From Chloroflexota bacterium (GTDB taxonomy: Bacteria; Chloroflexota; Limnocylindria; Limnocylindrales; CSP1-4): a stretch of DNA of 64,000 nt. Shown here piece after piece: positions 25,909 through 34,843 of the stretch. The position numbers were made by a program, and so were the translations under genes. The first letter of the stretch is position 1, and each line of letters opens with the position of its first letter. The notes under the pieces were generated by a model that saw only the letters and a list, made by a program, of their open reading frames with translations, was not told the origin of the DNA and made no database searches. The stretch lies in the NCBI GenBank assembly GCA_919901745.1, contig CAKKPP010000004.1, positions 188,460 to 252,459 on the forward strand, read 5' to 3'.

Positions 25909-26973
25909 TCAGCGCGAAACGGGACCCCCGACGGCCATCCGCCGTCGGACCCCCAGGCCGGCCGACACCCCCAATTGCCAGCGGCACGACGCGTCCAGCT
26001 CCAGACCCTCGAAGGGGTCGTCGGCCAGGAGGAGATTGCCGTCGAGATCCACCCAGTCGGCGAGTGAGGCAACCGCGGCCGAGGCCGCGATCCCGACCGA
26101 CGTCTCCTCCATGCAGCCGAGAAACGTCCGGAATCCGAGGTCGCGGGCCCGCTCCAGCATCCGTTTCGCCGGCCCGACCCCGCCACACTTGGCGAGCTTC
26201 ACGTTGACGCCGGCGACGACGCCGACGAGCGCGTCGAGATCCTCGATGGTGACCGCGCTCTCGTCGGCCACGATCGGGAGATCCGTGCTTGCCTGCAGGT
26301 CGCCCAGCCAGTCGTAGCGCCGCGGGGGGAACGGCTGCTCGATGAGCTCAACGCGGAGCCGGGCCATGTCCGGGAGCAGTGCCATCGCGATCTCCGGCGT
26401 CCAGGCGGTGTTGGCGTCGACCCGCAACGGACCCGTGTAGACGGATCGGACCGCCTCGAGGGTCGCGATGTCGTCGGGGCCGCCGACCTTGATCTTGAGG
26501 GCCGGGAACCGGGCTGCACGCCGAGCCCGTTCGGCAACGACGTCCGGCGCGTCGATGCCGAGGGTGAAGTCCGTCGGCGGGATGTCCGTCCCGAGGCCGA
26601 GGAGTCGATGGACCGGTTCGCCGAGAACCTTCCCGACCAGGTCGTGCAGCGCGATGTCGATCGCGCACTTCGCGCCGCCGTTCCAGCGCAGCGCCGCATC
26701 CATCGCCGCGCCCGCCCGTTCGAGGCCGGCGGCGCTGGGATCGGCGTCGCCCACGGCCGCAAGCAGCGTCGGAAACGCGGCGGTCATGGTGCCGACCGTC
26801 TCGCCGTAGTAGGCCTCGACATATCCCTCGCCGAGGCCGACCAGTCCCGGGAACCGGTCGTCGCTGATCTCGGTCAGGATCGTGGTCGCGCCGCGAGCGT
26901 TGTCGCTCCGAGCGATCCGGAAGGGGTCGGCGAAGGTGAGCTCGAAGACCTCGTGGCTCAGGTGGATGGTCAC
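25909..26973 (-). CDS. Enolase-superfamily epimerase, N-acetyl-D-glutamate racemase (DgcA)-like
   Basis: A 354-residue muconate-lactonising-type enzyme. The catalytic lysine pair is KIKVG near residue 158; the metal ligands are Asp in DANTAW near residue 188, Glu in IEQPFP near 212 and Asp in ADES near 237; the opposite-face lysine is in KLAKCGG near 260. These are the dipeptide (L-Ala-D/L-Glu) epimerase family residues. The DUF1611 gene lies 22 bases upstream in the same orientation. In several bacteria such a pair (DgcN-DgcA) degrades D-glutamate by N-acetylation and racemisation, so the dgcA role is likely but not proven; a murein dipeptide epimerase is the alternative. Confidence 0.88.
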   Translation of the reverse strand: MTIHLSHEVFELTFADPFRIARSDNARGATTILTEISDDRFPGLVGLGEGYVEAYYGETVGTMTAAFPTLLAAVGDADPSAAGLERAGAAMDAALRWNGGAKCAIDIALHDLVGKVLGEPVHRLLGLGTDIPPTDFTLGIDAPDVVAERARRAARFPALKIKVGGPDDIATLEAVRSVYTGPLRVDANTAWTPEIAMALLPDMARLRVELIEQPFPPRRYDWLGDLQASTDLPIVADESAVTIEDLDALVGVVAGVNVKLAKCGGVGPAKRMLERARDLGFRTFLGCMEETSVGIAASAAVASLADWVDLDGNLLLADDPFEGLELDASCRWQLGVSAGLGVRRRMAVGGPVSR

Positions 26974-26995
26974 GGGGCAACCCGCCGGCCCGCGC

Positions 26996-28084
26996 TCATC
27001 TCGCCGCTGCGACGAGGGCCGTCACGCGCCCCTGGATCGCCGCCCACAGCGCGGTTGCCCCGAACCGGTACGGATCGTCGCAGGGGAGTCCGGTCTCCGC
27101 TGCCGTTTCGGCGATGGCTTGCCGGGCATCCGCGTCATCCGCGATGAGCGACGTGTTGAGCGCGACGGCGACGACCTCTGACGGCGCCACGAGGCCGGCG
27201 ACCTGCTCGTGGAGCCGGATGAACTCGGGAAGCCGGGCGATCGGGAAGGAGCTGTCCGGCAGATGGTCGAAGTCGTGTTCGACGAGGCCTGCCTTGTGGA
27301 CCATGACCATCGCCTGCGGCGTCGTCCCGTGCATGAGACCCAGGGTGACCGACGAGTAGGCCGGGTGATCCAACGACCCCTGGCCCTCGACGATGATCCA
27401 GTCGCCACGCTGTTCGGCTTGCTCGACGAGCCACTCCGCGGTGCCCTGGACGAAGTCGCTGATGACCCGGTCGATGGCCACACCCCAGCCCTCGATCATC
27501 ATCCCGGTCTGGCCGGTCGGCACGAAGACGGCGGACAGGCCGGCGGCCCGGGCCGCCTCGCGCAGCTCGAGGGCAACGGACATCTTGCCGAGCGCACAGT
27601 CCGTCCCGACGGTCAGGATCACCCGCTTGCCGGGCCGGTGCCGCCTCCCCACCGAGGTCTCGTGGCGTTCGGGCGGCCGACGGTAGTCGACGATCCGTGT
27701 CCCCGCCGCCGCGGCGGCCGCGCTGAAGTCGGGATCGTCGCCGAGGAACGTATGCAGGCCGGAGTGCACGTCCAACCCCGCGCCGATCGCCTCGAGGATC
27801 GTCGTGCGCCACGTCTCGGGGAGCTTGCCACCGGTCGGAGCGATCCCGATGAGCAGGGTGTCGGGTCGCGGCTCCAGCTCGAGCGCCTCACCCACGCTGG
27901 CCACGAACGGGATGTCCTTGCCGGGCATCCACTCCCCCACGTTTCGGCCGGCGATCGACGAGTCGAGGAGCGCGACGACGTGATCGGGGCCGTAGCGGAC
28001 GACGCCCATCGCCGTCTTCGCGTTGTGCACGTGCCACTGACCCTCGGTGAGGATCAGCAGGTTGCGCCGGTCGGAGGTGGTCAC
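26996..28084 (-). CDS. DUF1611 protein, D-glutamate N-acetyltransferase (DgcN)-like
   Basis: A 362-residue DUF1611 protein. Residues 1-130 form a Rossmann-like N-domain, and a P-loop-like motif GTDCALGKM near residue 162 begins the C-domain; ENQ-like segments (VEGQGSLDHPAY near 235) follow. In the described DgcN-DgcA pathway the protein N-acetylates D-glutamate. GTG 28084 is selected because TAGACT lies 8 bases upstream; the start at 28105 would lie upstream of the predicted transcript. It shares a transcript with the epimerase gene. Confidence 0.85.
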   Translation of the reverse strand: MTTSDRRNLLILTEGQWHVHNAKTAMGVVRYGPDHVVALLDSSIAGRNVGEWMPGKDIPFVASVGEALELEPRPDTLLIGIAPTGGKLPETWRTTILEAIGAGLDVHSGLHTFLGDDPDFSAAAAAAGTRIVDYRRPPERHETSVGRRHRPGKRVILTVGTDCALGKMSVALELREAARAAGLSAVFVPTGQTGMMIEGWGVAIDRVISDFVQGTAEWLVEQAEQRGDWIIVEGQGSLDHPAYSSVTLGLMHGTTPQAMVMVHKAGLVEHDFDHLPDSSFPIARLPEFIRLHEQVAGLVAPSEVVAVALNTSLIADDADARQAIAETAAETGLPCDDPYRFGATALWAAIQGRVTALVAAAR

Positions 28085-28092
28085 AGCGCCTG

Positions 28093-28098
28093 AGTCTA
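28093..28098 (-). promoter_or_regulatory. -10 hexamer TAGACT, dgcN-like gene
   Basis: TAGACT on the minus strand, 8 bases before GTG 28084. It moves the start 21 bases downstream of the longest frame. Confidence 0.5.
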
Positions 28099-28149
28099 CG
28101 GGCAAGAGAACGCCCCCGGGGCGCGGGTCCGGGGGCGCAGGGATGTGCG

Positions 28150-28226
28150 TGGTACCGCATACCGGATTCGAACCGGTGATCTCCGCCTTGAGAGGGCGGT
28201 GTCCTGGGCCTCTAGACGAATGCGGC
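28150..28226 (-). tRNA. tRNA-Glu (anticodon CTC)
   Basis: Minus-strand cloverleaf: acceptor GCCGCAT/ATGCGGT (terminal G-U), anticodon stem CCGCC/GGCGG with loop CTCTCAA (anticodon CTC, reads GAG), T-stem ACCGG/CCGGT with loop TTCGAAT, discriminator A and encoded CCA. Confidence 0.96.
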
Positions 28227-28338
28227 GCTGTCGGCGGCCGAAGCCATGGCCGGGGCCGGATGATAGCAAGGACCGCCCGAACGCGGCAAACGGTTCGACC
28301 GGGATCGATCGGGAGTCCGCAACGACCGCGGCCGTGAC

Positions 28339-31300
28339 TCAGACGCCCTGGCCCACGCCCTCCGCCGTGATGGGCGCCGACGCGACCTTCCCCGGCTGGG
28401 CGCTGAGCGCGGCGTCGAGCCGCTCGAGGTACGGTCGCATGCCGAGCCGCTCGAACAGGATGCGAGCTTCATCGGCTGCTCGCTGCCGCTCCCCGGCCTC
28501 CATGGATCCGGTGATGACAATGTCCAGCTGACAGAGAGCGAGCGGAACCGCAAGACCCAGGTCGCGGAACTCGCGCTGCGCCTCGCCAAAACCTGCCCGG
28601 GCGTCCTGGCTCCGCCCCTCGAGCGCAGCGAGGCCGGCCTCCATCGAAGCCCGGATCGCATCGGTCTGCCGCCCCGCGCGAGCGCCCTGCCACGCAGTCA
28701 CCATGTCGCGCGCAGCGGCAGCGTCGCCGAGCCATGTCGCGGCGCGCGCCCCGTAGACGGCGCCTTTGAAACCGCGGTGCTCTCGCGCAATCGCCTCCCG
28801 ACAGATCTCGAGGGTTCGGCCGAGATCGCCTGACGCCAGGGCGTGGAGAACGCTCGGCTCGTCGGCCTGCTCAAGGAACTGCGGGTCGTCGAACTGGCTC
28901 GCCAACGCCCGAAGGTGGCTCGTCTGCGCGGTCACATCCTCACCCCGCGACGCGCGGATCCGGGCATCGTACGATCCGTAGAAGATCTGGTCGGGCGGTT
29001 CGAGCTCACGGCTCAGCTCCTCGCCGACCTGTTCCATCACCCAATCCCACTCGCCGACCTCCAGCGCCGAATCACAGGCATTGCCGAGCAGGTAGCGGAT
29101 TGCCCAGCGGTGGCCGAGCCGACGTGCCCGCACCAGGCCATCGAGCGAGACCTCGTAGCCCGCGCGGGGATCGTCGGGCTCCAACGAATACGCCAGGTTG
29201 ATCGACGCCCTGAGGAACGCCGGCGTCTCGCCGTAGCGATCGGCCAGCACGCGCGCGCCGGTCAGCGTGGCGATCGCCTCCATCGGGCGGTCCAGGTTCG
29301 CCAGGGCCGTACCTCGTGTGATCAGGAGGTCGAGGATTGCCGGGCGGTCCCCGCGAGACTCCGCGGAGGGCAGTGCCGCGTCGGCAACCGCGACAGAACG
29401 AGTTCCCTCGCCGGTGCGCATCAGGAACTTCGAATAGACCGCGGCAATCTCGAGATAACCCTCGTCGTCGGGACCCAGCCCGGGCTCATCGAATGCCTCG
29501 GAGACGAGCTTCAACCCTCGCTCGTGGTGCCCCTCGGTCAGGACATCGCCGAGCAGGGCGATGGCCCGACGACGGGCGGGGTGATCGCCCGACTGCGCGG
29601 CCAGTTCGACGGCTCGCTCGAGGTGTCCGATCGAGACATCGAACAGCCCGGCTTCCGCAGCGGACTCCCCTGCCGCTCGCTGCAGCTCGAGCTCTTCGCC
29701 CGGCGAACCCGCTACTTCGAGCGCCAACGCGAGATAGCCATGAGCACTGGCGTTTGAACCGAGACCGGCCGCACGCTGCGCGGCCCCACGCAGGGCGAGG
29801 CGGGCCTGACCCGCCACCGCGGCGCCTTCCGGACCGTCCGGATGCGCGCGATAGGCGTCCAGGTAGTGCTGGGCCAGCACCCCTGCCAGCTCGTCGTCGC
29901 CGAGCGACTCGTAGTGGCGCGCGGCCGCCAGGTGCCGCGCCCGGCGGTCGCGCTTCGCGAGCGTCCCGTAGGCGACCTCCTGGATCAGACCCTGGACGAA
30001 CCGGTACTGCCCGCGCTCCGGGGACCGGGGGTCGACATCGAGAGCCAGCAACTCCCGCCGCGCGAGATGGCGCACAACCTGCTCGACGTCGGCCGCAGCG
30101 ACGCCGGCGACGGCCGCCAGGGACCCCAGCGTGAACGACAGGCCGAGCACCGCGGCGTCCTGGAGGATGCTTCGCTCGTTGGGCGGCAAGCCATCCATCC
30201 GTGCCGCGATGAGCGCGTGGAGTGACTCGGGAACCGCGAGGTCCGTCAGGTCCCCGACGGGTCGATACGCGTCGCCATCGCGCTCCAGCCGCCCGTCGTT
30301 GAGCAGCATCCGGACGGTCTCGACCGCGTACAGCGGGACTCCCTCCGCTCGTCCGAGGATCGTTCGGACCGCAGCCTCCGGCAGCCCAGGTACAAATCCG
30401 GCGAGCATCTCCCGCATCTCGGCGTCCTCGAGCGGCCCGAGCCCGATCGATGTGAAGGCGCGCTGGCCGGCTCCCCACGTCGGACGGCGGTCCAGGAGCT
30501 CCGGGCGAGCGAGCGTGATGATGTAGATCGATCGCCCCCGCGACCAGGCCAGCATCTCCTCGATGAAGTCGATGAGTCCCTCGTCGGCCCACTGCAGGTC
30601 CTCGAAGACGAGCACCACGGTGCCTGACTCGGCGATCCGCTCGAAGAACGCTCGCCACGCCGCGAACAGCTCGCCTCGATCGCGGCCCGGGCGCTCCTCC
30701 ACACCCAGCAGCTGGAGCAAGGCACCCTCGATCAGGCGACGCTCGTCCGCGTCCGGCACGAACTGGTCGAGCGTCTCCGTGAGGCGGGCACGGGTGACCG
30801 CCTCGTCCTCACTTTCGCCGACGCGCAGGCGCATCCTCACCATCTCGCCGAGCGCCCAGAACGTGATGCCGTCGCCGTACGAGGGTGAGCGGCCCTGGTG
30901 CCAGTAGACGTCCTCCTTGAGTCCGTCGATGTACTTCAGGAACTCCCAGGCGAGCCGCGACTTTCCGATGCCGGCCTGGCCCAACACCGATACGAGTCGG
31001 ACACCACGCTCGCGCGACGTCGCGTGAAAGAAGTCCTTGATGAGGCGCACTTCGGCGTCGCGCGCCACGAACGGTGCCTCGAGCTGCTCACGACGTCCCT
31101 CGCCGCGGCGCTGGGCGATGACGCGCAGGGCACGATACGCCGGCACCGGCGCCGCCTTGCCCTTCATCTCCTGATCGCCGGCCGATTCGTAGGCAATCGC
31201 CTCGCTCGACGCGCGGCGGGTCGCCTCGCCGACCAGCACCCACCCGGGCGGCGCCACGGATTGGAGACGCGACGCCGTATTCACGAGGTCGCCGGCAACC

Positions 31301-31887
31301 ATGCCCTGGTCGGTCGCACCGAGCGTGACCGCAGCCTCCCCGGTCAGGACCCCGGCGCGGAGCGCGAGGTCCGGGATCCCGGCGTCCTCGCCCAGGCGGT
31401 GGACCGTCCCGACGAGGTCGAGCGCGGCGCGGACGGCTCGTTCCGCGTCGTCTTCCTGGGCGATCGGCGTGCCCCACACCGCCATGACGGCGTCACCGAT
31501 GAACTTCTCGACCGTCCCGCCGTAGCGACCGATGACTTCACGGCACAGGTCGAAGTAACGACCGAGGAGCTCGCGCACGTCTTCGGCATCGCGGGTCTCG
31601 GAGATCGTCGTGAACCCGACGAGATCCGCGAACAGGACGCTGACCAACCGCCGCTCGGCAACGGGCATCCGCGCAGGTGCGGGTGTCGCGCCACCGGCCG
31701 GGCGTCGATCGCCGCTCGCGCCCGACGGTACGCCGCCGGCCAGGGTGGCCCCGCACTCTCCGCAGAACTTCGCGGCCGGGTCGTTCGACGTGCCGCAGGC
31801 AGGGCAGGCGAGCGCGAGAGAGCTGCCGCACTCGCGACAGAACTTTCGTCCCGGCTCGTTATCCGTGGCGCAGGTGGAGCAGGTCAC
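28339..31887 (-). CDS. Zinc-ribbon / adenylate cyclase / ATPase / TPR regulator
   Basis: A 1182-residue multidomain signalling protein. Residues 1-50 are a double zinc ribbon (CSTC...CREC, CPAC...CGEC). Residues 75-245 are a class III nucleotide cyclase domain with both metal Asp residues (FADLVGF, GDAVMAVWG). An AAA/STAND ATPase follows, with Walker A GQAGIGKSR near residue 305 and Walker B VFEDLQWAD near 420. From about residue 690 to the end are TPR-like helical repeats. This layout is common in Chloroflexota and Actinobacteria. It likely senses a ligand through the TPRs and makes cAMP; the signal is unknown. It starts with GTG. Confidence 0.92.
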   Translation of the reverse strand: MTCSTCATDNEPGRKFCRECGSSLALACPACGTSNDPAAKFCGECGATLAGGVPSGASGDRRPAGGATPAPARMPVAERRLVSVLFADLVGFTTISETRDAEDVRELLGRYFDLCREVIGRYGGTVEKFIGDAVMAVWGTPIAQEDDAERAVRAALDLVGTVHRLGEDAGIPDLALRAGVLTGEAAVTLGATDQGMVAGDLVNTASRLQSVAPPGWVLVGEATRRASSEAIAYESAGDQEMKGKAAPVPAYRALRVIAQRRGEGRREQLEAPFVARDAEVRLIKDFFHATSRERGVRLVSVLGQAGIGKSRLAWEFLKYIDGLKEDVYWHQGRSPSYGDGITFWALGEMVRMRLRVGESEDEAVTRARLTETLDQFVPDADERRLIEGALLQLLGVEERPGRDRGELFAAWRAFFERIAESGTVVLVFEDLQWADEGLIDFIEEMLAWSRGRSIYIITLARPELLDRRPTWGAGQRAFTSIGLGPLEDAEMREMLAGFVPGLPEAAVRTILGRAEGVPLYAVETVRMLLNDGRLERDGDAYRPVGDLTDLAVPESLHALIAARMDGLPPNERSILQDAAVLGLSFTLGSLAAVAGVAAADVEQVVRHLARRELLALDVDPRSPERGQYRFVQGLIQEVAYGTLAKRDRRARHLAAARHYESLGDDELAGVLAQHYLDAYRAHPDGPEGAAVAGQARLALRGAAQRAAGLGSNASAHGYLALALEVAGSPGEELELQRAAGESAAEAGLFDVSIGHLERAVELAAQSGDHPARRRAIALLGDVLTEGHHERGLKLVSEAFDEPGLGPDDEGYLEIAAVYSKFLMRTGEGTRSVAVADAALPSAESRGDRPAILDLLITRGTALANLDRPMEAIATLTGARVLADRYGETPAFLRASINLAYSLEPDDPRAGYEVSLDGLVRARRLGHRWAIRYLLGNACDSALEVGEWDWVMEQVGEELSRELEPPDQIFYGSYDARIRASRGEDVTAQTSHLRALASQFDDPQFLEQADEPSVLHALASGDLGRTLEICREAIAREHRGFKGAVYGARAATWLGDAAAARDMVTAWQGARAGRQTDAIRASMEAGLAALEGRSQDARAGFGEAQREFRDLGLAVPLALCQLDIVITGSMEAGERQRAADEARILFERLGMRPYLERLDAALSAQPGKVASAPITAEGVGQGV

Positions 31888-31999
31888 GCAAGCCTCGGCT
31901 GCATCTGGGGAGCCCAGTATCGCCGCGGGCCGTGCGATGGGTCAACGAATCGGATCGCGACGCCCAACGCGCGCCGGATCTCGCTCCGCGCGCCCGCGC

Positions 32000-32887
32000 C
32001 TACAGGCGGTGGAGCTCGAGGAATCCGCGGATCGCCTCGGCCACCTGCTGGTGCCCGTGCTCGGCGAAGACCAGGCCGAAGTGCGAATGGGCTCCGAATG
32101 GCTCGTAGTCCGCCTCGAGCCAGTCGGCGAGGCGCTCGGTCGTCTCCTCCTCGACGTAGCGGTCGAGGCCGGCACCAATCACGAGGCGCGGGATTCCCTC
32201 CAGCCTCGATCGGTCGACCGATATGCCCTGGATCACCTGGCGACGCGCGGCCCCCGCCTCACGCGGCTTCTGACCCAGGAGATGCTGGATGCGCAGGACA
32301 TCGGTGAGCGTCAGGTCGGCGTGCTCACGCTGGAGCTTTTCGGGCAGTGTCTCCCAGCCGATCGCCGCCCGTCCGAAGACCTCCGGGATCTCGCGCAATT
32401 CGTGCGATCGCGCCTCCGGTCGGAGATCGCGTGGCGGTTCGGGCGAGAGCAGGATGAGACCCGAGACGTCCACCCGTTCGGCGGCCTTCAGTGCCAGAAG
32501 ACCGCCCATCCCGTGCCCGATCAGGACAACGTTGGGCCCGAAGTGGGTCGCCGCCGCGACCACATCCTCGAGATAGGTGTCGAACGACAGCTCGGCCGGA
32601 TCCGCGGGATCGGACCAGAAGTGGTTGCGCAGGTTCAGGGCGTGGCCCTCCCAACCACGTCCCGCGAAGAACCCCAGGTAGCGCTCCCACAACCACGAGC
32701 CACCGAGCAGTCCGTGGATGAACAACAGGGGCTTCCGGCGCGATCGGCGTTCCGGCAGCCAGGACTCGATGTACAGGCCGCGGTCGTGCAGCTCGATCTC
32801 GTCCTTGCGAACCGGGCGTCCGTTCTGGGCCGGCGCCTGGGCGCGCGCGAGAATGTCGTCCGGGGTCACGTCCATCGATTTCACCAT
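32000..32887 (-). CDS. Alpha/beta hydrolase
   Basis: A 295-residue hydrolase. FIHGLLGGSWLWERYL near residue 55 is the oxyanion region, and the nucleophile elbow reads GHGMG near residue 122, with Gly at the position where Ser is expected (GHSMG), so it may lack the classic serine nucleophile. The C-terminal HSHFGLVFAEHG supplies the His. A non-hydrolytic or acyltransferase role is therefore possible. ATG 32887 overlaps the DUF1015 stop by 7 bases; a second ATG at 32875 has no overlap and is equally plausible. It is coupled to the DUF1015 gene. Confidence 0.83.
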   Translation of the reverse strand: MVKSMDVTPDDILARAQAPAQNGRPVRKDEIELHDRGLYIESWLPERRSRRKPLLFIHGLLGGSWLWERYLGFFAGRGWEGHALNLRNHFWSDPADPAELSFDTYLEDVVAAATHFGPNVVLIGHGMGGLLALKAAERVDVSGLILLSPEPPRDLRPEARSHELREIPEVFGRAAIGWETLPEKLQREHADLTLTDVLRIQHLLGQKPREAGAARRQVIQGISVDRSRLEGIPRLVIGAGLDRYVEEETTERLADWLEADYEPFGAHSHFGLVFAEHGHQQVAEAIRGFLELHRL

Positions 32888-34197
32888 TCGTGGGGGTTGA
32901 TGACCAGGCCGGTCAGGGCCTTGGGATAGAAGTAGGTCGACTTCTGCGGCATCACGTCGCCGTCGCCGGCGACCGCGACGACGGCCTCGACGGGCGTCGG
33001 GGCAAGCAGGAAGGCCGCGTCGGCCCCCTCCGGGTCCGCGTCGACCCGCGAAACAGCCTCGGCAGCGTCGTGGACGTAGCTCAGGCGGTCCCCGCCGCGC
33101 ACGGCGGCCGCGTCGATCCCCGCGATCCGCTCCAGGGCGATGCCGAGCAGGGTCACGTCGAGGGCGCGCAGGGTCGAGCCGCCCGCCGGCAGGTACGGGT
33201 CGAACGCCGTGGGACGCGGAGACAGGATCGCGCCTCCGGTTCGGGTCCACAGCCCGAACGTGCCGCTGGCCCGACCCTCGGGGCCGAACACGACGCGCAG
33301 CTCGTCGGCAGCGACCCCATCGCGGACCTCGAACAGCTCCGCGGCGCGCGTGAAGAGAGCCTGCACGCCGCCGTCGCCGAGGTCGCGCAGGAGCCGATGG
33401 GTCGGCAGGACGGTCAACGTCTGCGCCGTCGACTCGAGGAACAGCGCGAGCAGGTGGTCGTACCCATGATCGTCGCCGTCGGTCGCGCCGGTTCGTCGCT
33501 CGTCGCGGTAGCGCAGCGCCGTCTCGTACCGATGGTGGCCGTCGGCGATCGTGACCGGGCCCGCTCCGGCAAGCCGGGCAAGTTCCGCGGACGCACCCGA
33601 CGGATCAGCGTCGTCGACGACGATCCACAGCCGGTGGCGAACACGATCATCGTCCTCGATGTCGGTGACCGGCGGCGTGGCCGCGATCGAGTCGAGCACG
33701 GCAGCGCTGCGGCCCGTGCGATCCGCATACAGCCCCACGACCGGGCTGGTGTTCACCGCCGTCGCGCGCAGCAGCCGGTAGCGGTCTTCCCGCGGGCCTG
33801 CCAGCGTCCGCTCGTGCGGCAGAACACCGCCCTCCGGCCCGAACGATTCCAAGCGCAATCGCCCGAAGAACCCGCGCTGGCGGCGCTCGACGTTCGATCC
33901 GGGTACACGATAGGTCTGTTCGTACACGTAGGTCGCCGGCCGAGGGTCGCGATGGAGGATCCCGGCGGAGCGCCAGGCGGCGAGCGTGCGCGCTGCGCGT
34001 CGATAGCGCTCGTCCGGCTCGTCTCCCGTGTCGCCGGGGGGCAGGTCCAGGCGAACGACATTTGCCGGGTGACGCTCGAGCAGGGTCTGCTGAAGCTGCG
34101 GCCCGATGACGTCGTACGGCGGGCTCACCACGGCGGCCAGATCGCCGACGGCCGCGGGATCGTAGCGGAGGGCGCGGAAGGATCGAATCTCGGGCAA
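32881..34197 (-). CDS. DUF1015 family protein
   Basis: A 438-residue DUF1015 protein, the usual family size. The N-terminus IRSFRALRYDPAAVGDLAAVVSPPYDVI is the family signature. IADGHHRYETALRYRDE near residue 225 is the most conserved block, and FYPKALTGLVINP at the C-terminus is also typical. The function is not established, although a link to nucleotide or serine-kinase-like chemistry has been proposed. TTG 34197 is chosen because GAGGAG lies 4 bases upstream and it gives the family N-terminus; the frame is open further to 34452 without a better start. It is the first gene of a pair with the hydrolase. Confidence 0.85.
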   Translation of the reverse strand: MPEIRSFRALRYDPAAVGDLAAVVSPPYDVIGPQLQQTLLERHPANVVRLDLPPGDTGDEPDERYRRAARTLAAWRSAGILHRDPRPATYVYEQTYRVPGSNVERRQRGFFGRLRLESFGPEGGVLPHERTLAGPREDRYRLLRATAVNTSPVVGLYADRTGRSAAVLDSIAATPPVTDIEDDDRVRHRLWIVVDDADPSGASAELARLAGAGPVTIADGHHRYETALRYRDERRTGATDGDDHGYDHLLALFLESTAQTLTVLPTHRLLRDLGDGGVQALFTRAAELFEVRDGVAADELRVVFGPEGRASGTFGLWTRTGGAILSPRPTAFDPYLPAGGSTLRALDVTLLGIALERIAGIDAAAVRGGDRLSYVHDAAEAVSRVDADPEGADAAFLLAPTPVEAVVAVAGDGDVMPQKSTYFYPKALTGLVINPHEW

Positions 34198-34289
34198 CGG
34201 GCTCCTCGCGGGTCGGTCACCATGCGCGGGCGCGACGTGACCTGGGCCACATCGGGGCGAATGGACTGCATCGTACGATAGCCGGGCGA

Positions 34290-34490
34290 GTGACGGGCTC
34301 GGCGACAGGCTCGGTGCGCGCGGCACTCCGCCGGGAACCACCGGCTCGTGGGGCTGACGGTGGTGCCGGCGCGACCGACCACACGACGGCACCACCGCCG
34401 AGCGCCCCTTCGGGTGCTCCGACAGCGACGGATGAGGGCGACACGATCGCACGTCTCCGCGAGGCGCAGCGCCGCGCCCGAGGACGATGA
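34290..34490 (+). CDS. Possible small protein, 66 residues
   Basis: GTG start 10 bases after TACGAT (34274-34279). The first 45 residues are low-complexity Ala/Pro/Thr, and the last 18 (DEGDTIARLREAQRRARG) would be a charged helix. Third-position GC is lower than in neighbouring genes, so it may be chance. I do not recognise a family. It is transcribed toward repeat copy 3, which starts 35 bases after its stop. Confidence 0.35.
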   Translation: MTGSATGSVRAALRREPPARGADGGAGATDHTTAPPPSAPSGAPTATDEGDTIARLREAQRRARGR

Positions 34491-34524
34491 TGTCAAGAGA
34501 CCGACTCGACTCGTCCTGGATGTA

Positions 34525-34790
34525 GATTCACGAGTACATTGTTGACGGACGAGAGCCTCGGGACGGGACGGAGGACCCCCGGGGGCGCGCACGACCCCGG
34601 GGACACGCACGATGACCCCGGCCGTCACGGAGCTTGGTCGGCGTCTTCCTCCATCGTTGATTACTCCCGGTAATGAGATCGGGCATCGGTGAGCGTGACG
34701 GGTCACCGATTCAGTCGCTCTGGGGGTAGTGCCACGCTCGCTATGCCCGAATCTCATTGCCCGGGCAAATACCAGCGCGGGCACGCGTCG
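34525..34790 (+). repeat. Structured repeat element, copy 3 of 3
   Basis: It begins with GATTCACGA (34525-34533), TTGAC is at 34542-34546 with GACGAGAGCCTCGGG following, and the hairpin arms are at about 34666-34697 and 34733-34765 around a 35-base loop starting with ACGGGTCACCGATTC. The linker between box and hairpin is the longest of the three copies (about 120 bases). The stop of the acyl-CoA synthetase gene is 54 bases away. Confidence 0.8.
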
Positions 34791-34843
34791 CATGGGCGCA
34801 CATCGCATGGGCGCACATCCCCGGAACACCTGTCCGGGAAGAT

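Larger units (their letters stand above)
34198..34843. other. Long spacer with bidirectional promoter, small ORF and repeat copy 3
   Basis: 646 bases between two minus-strand genes. A perfect palindrome ATCGTACGAT (34270-34279) gives -10-like hexamers on both strands. A small plus-strand ORF follows at 34290-34490 and repeat copy 3 at 34525-34790. The rest holds nothing recognisable. Confidence 0.6.

Noticed and set aside
32000-32887. A lesion in the hydrolase nucleophile from sequencing error
   Set aside because: GHGMG is in frame with no nearby frameshift and the rest of the protein is intact, so I keep it as a natural variant.
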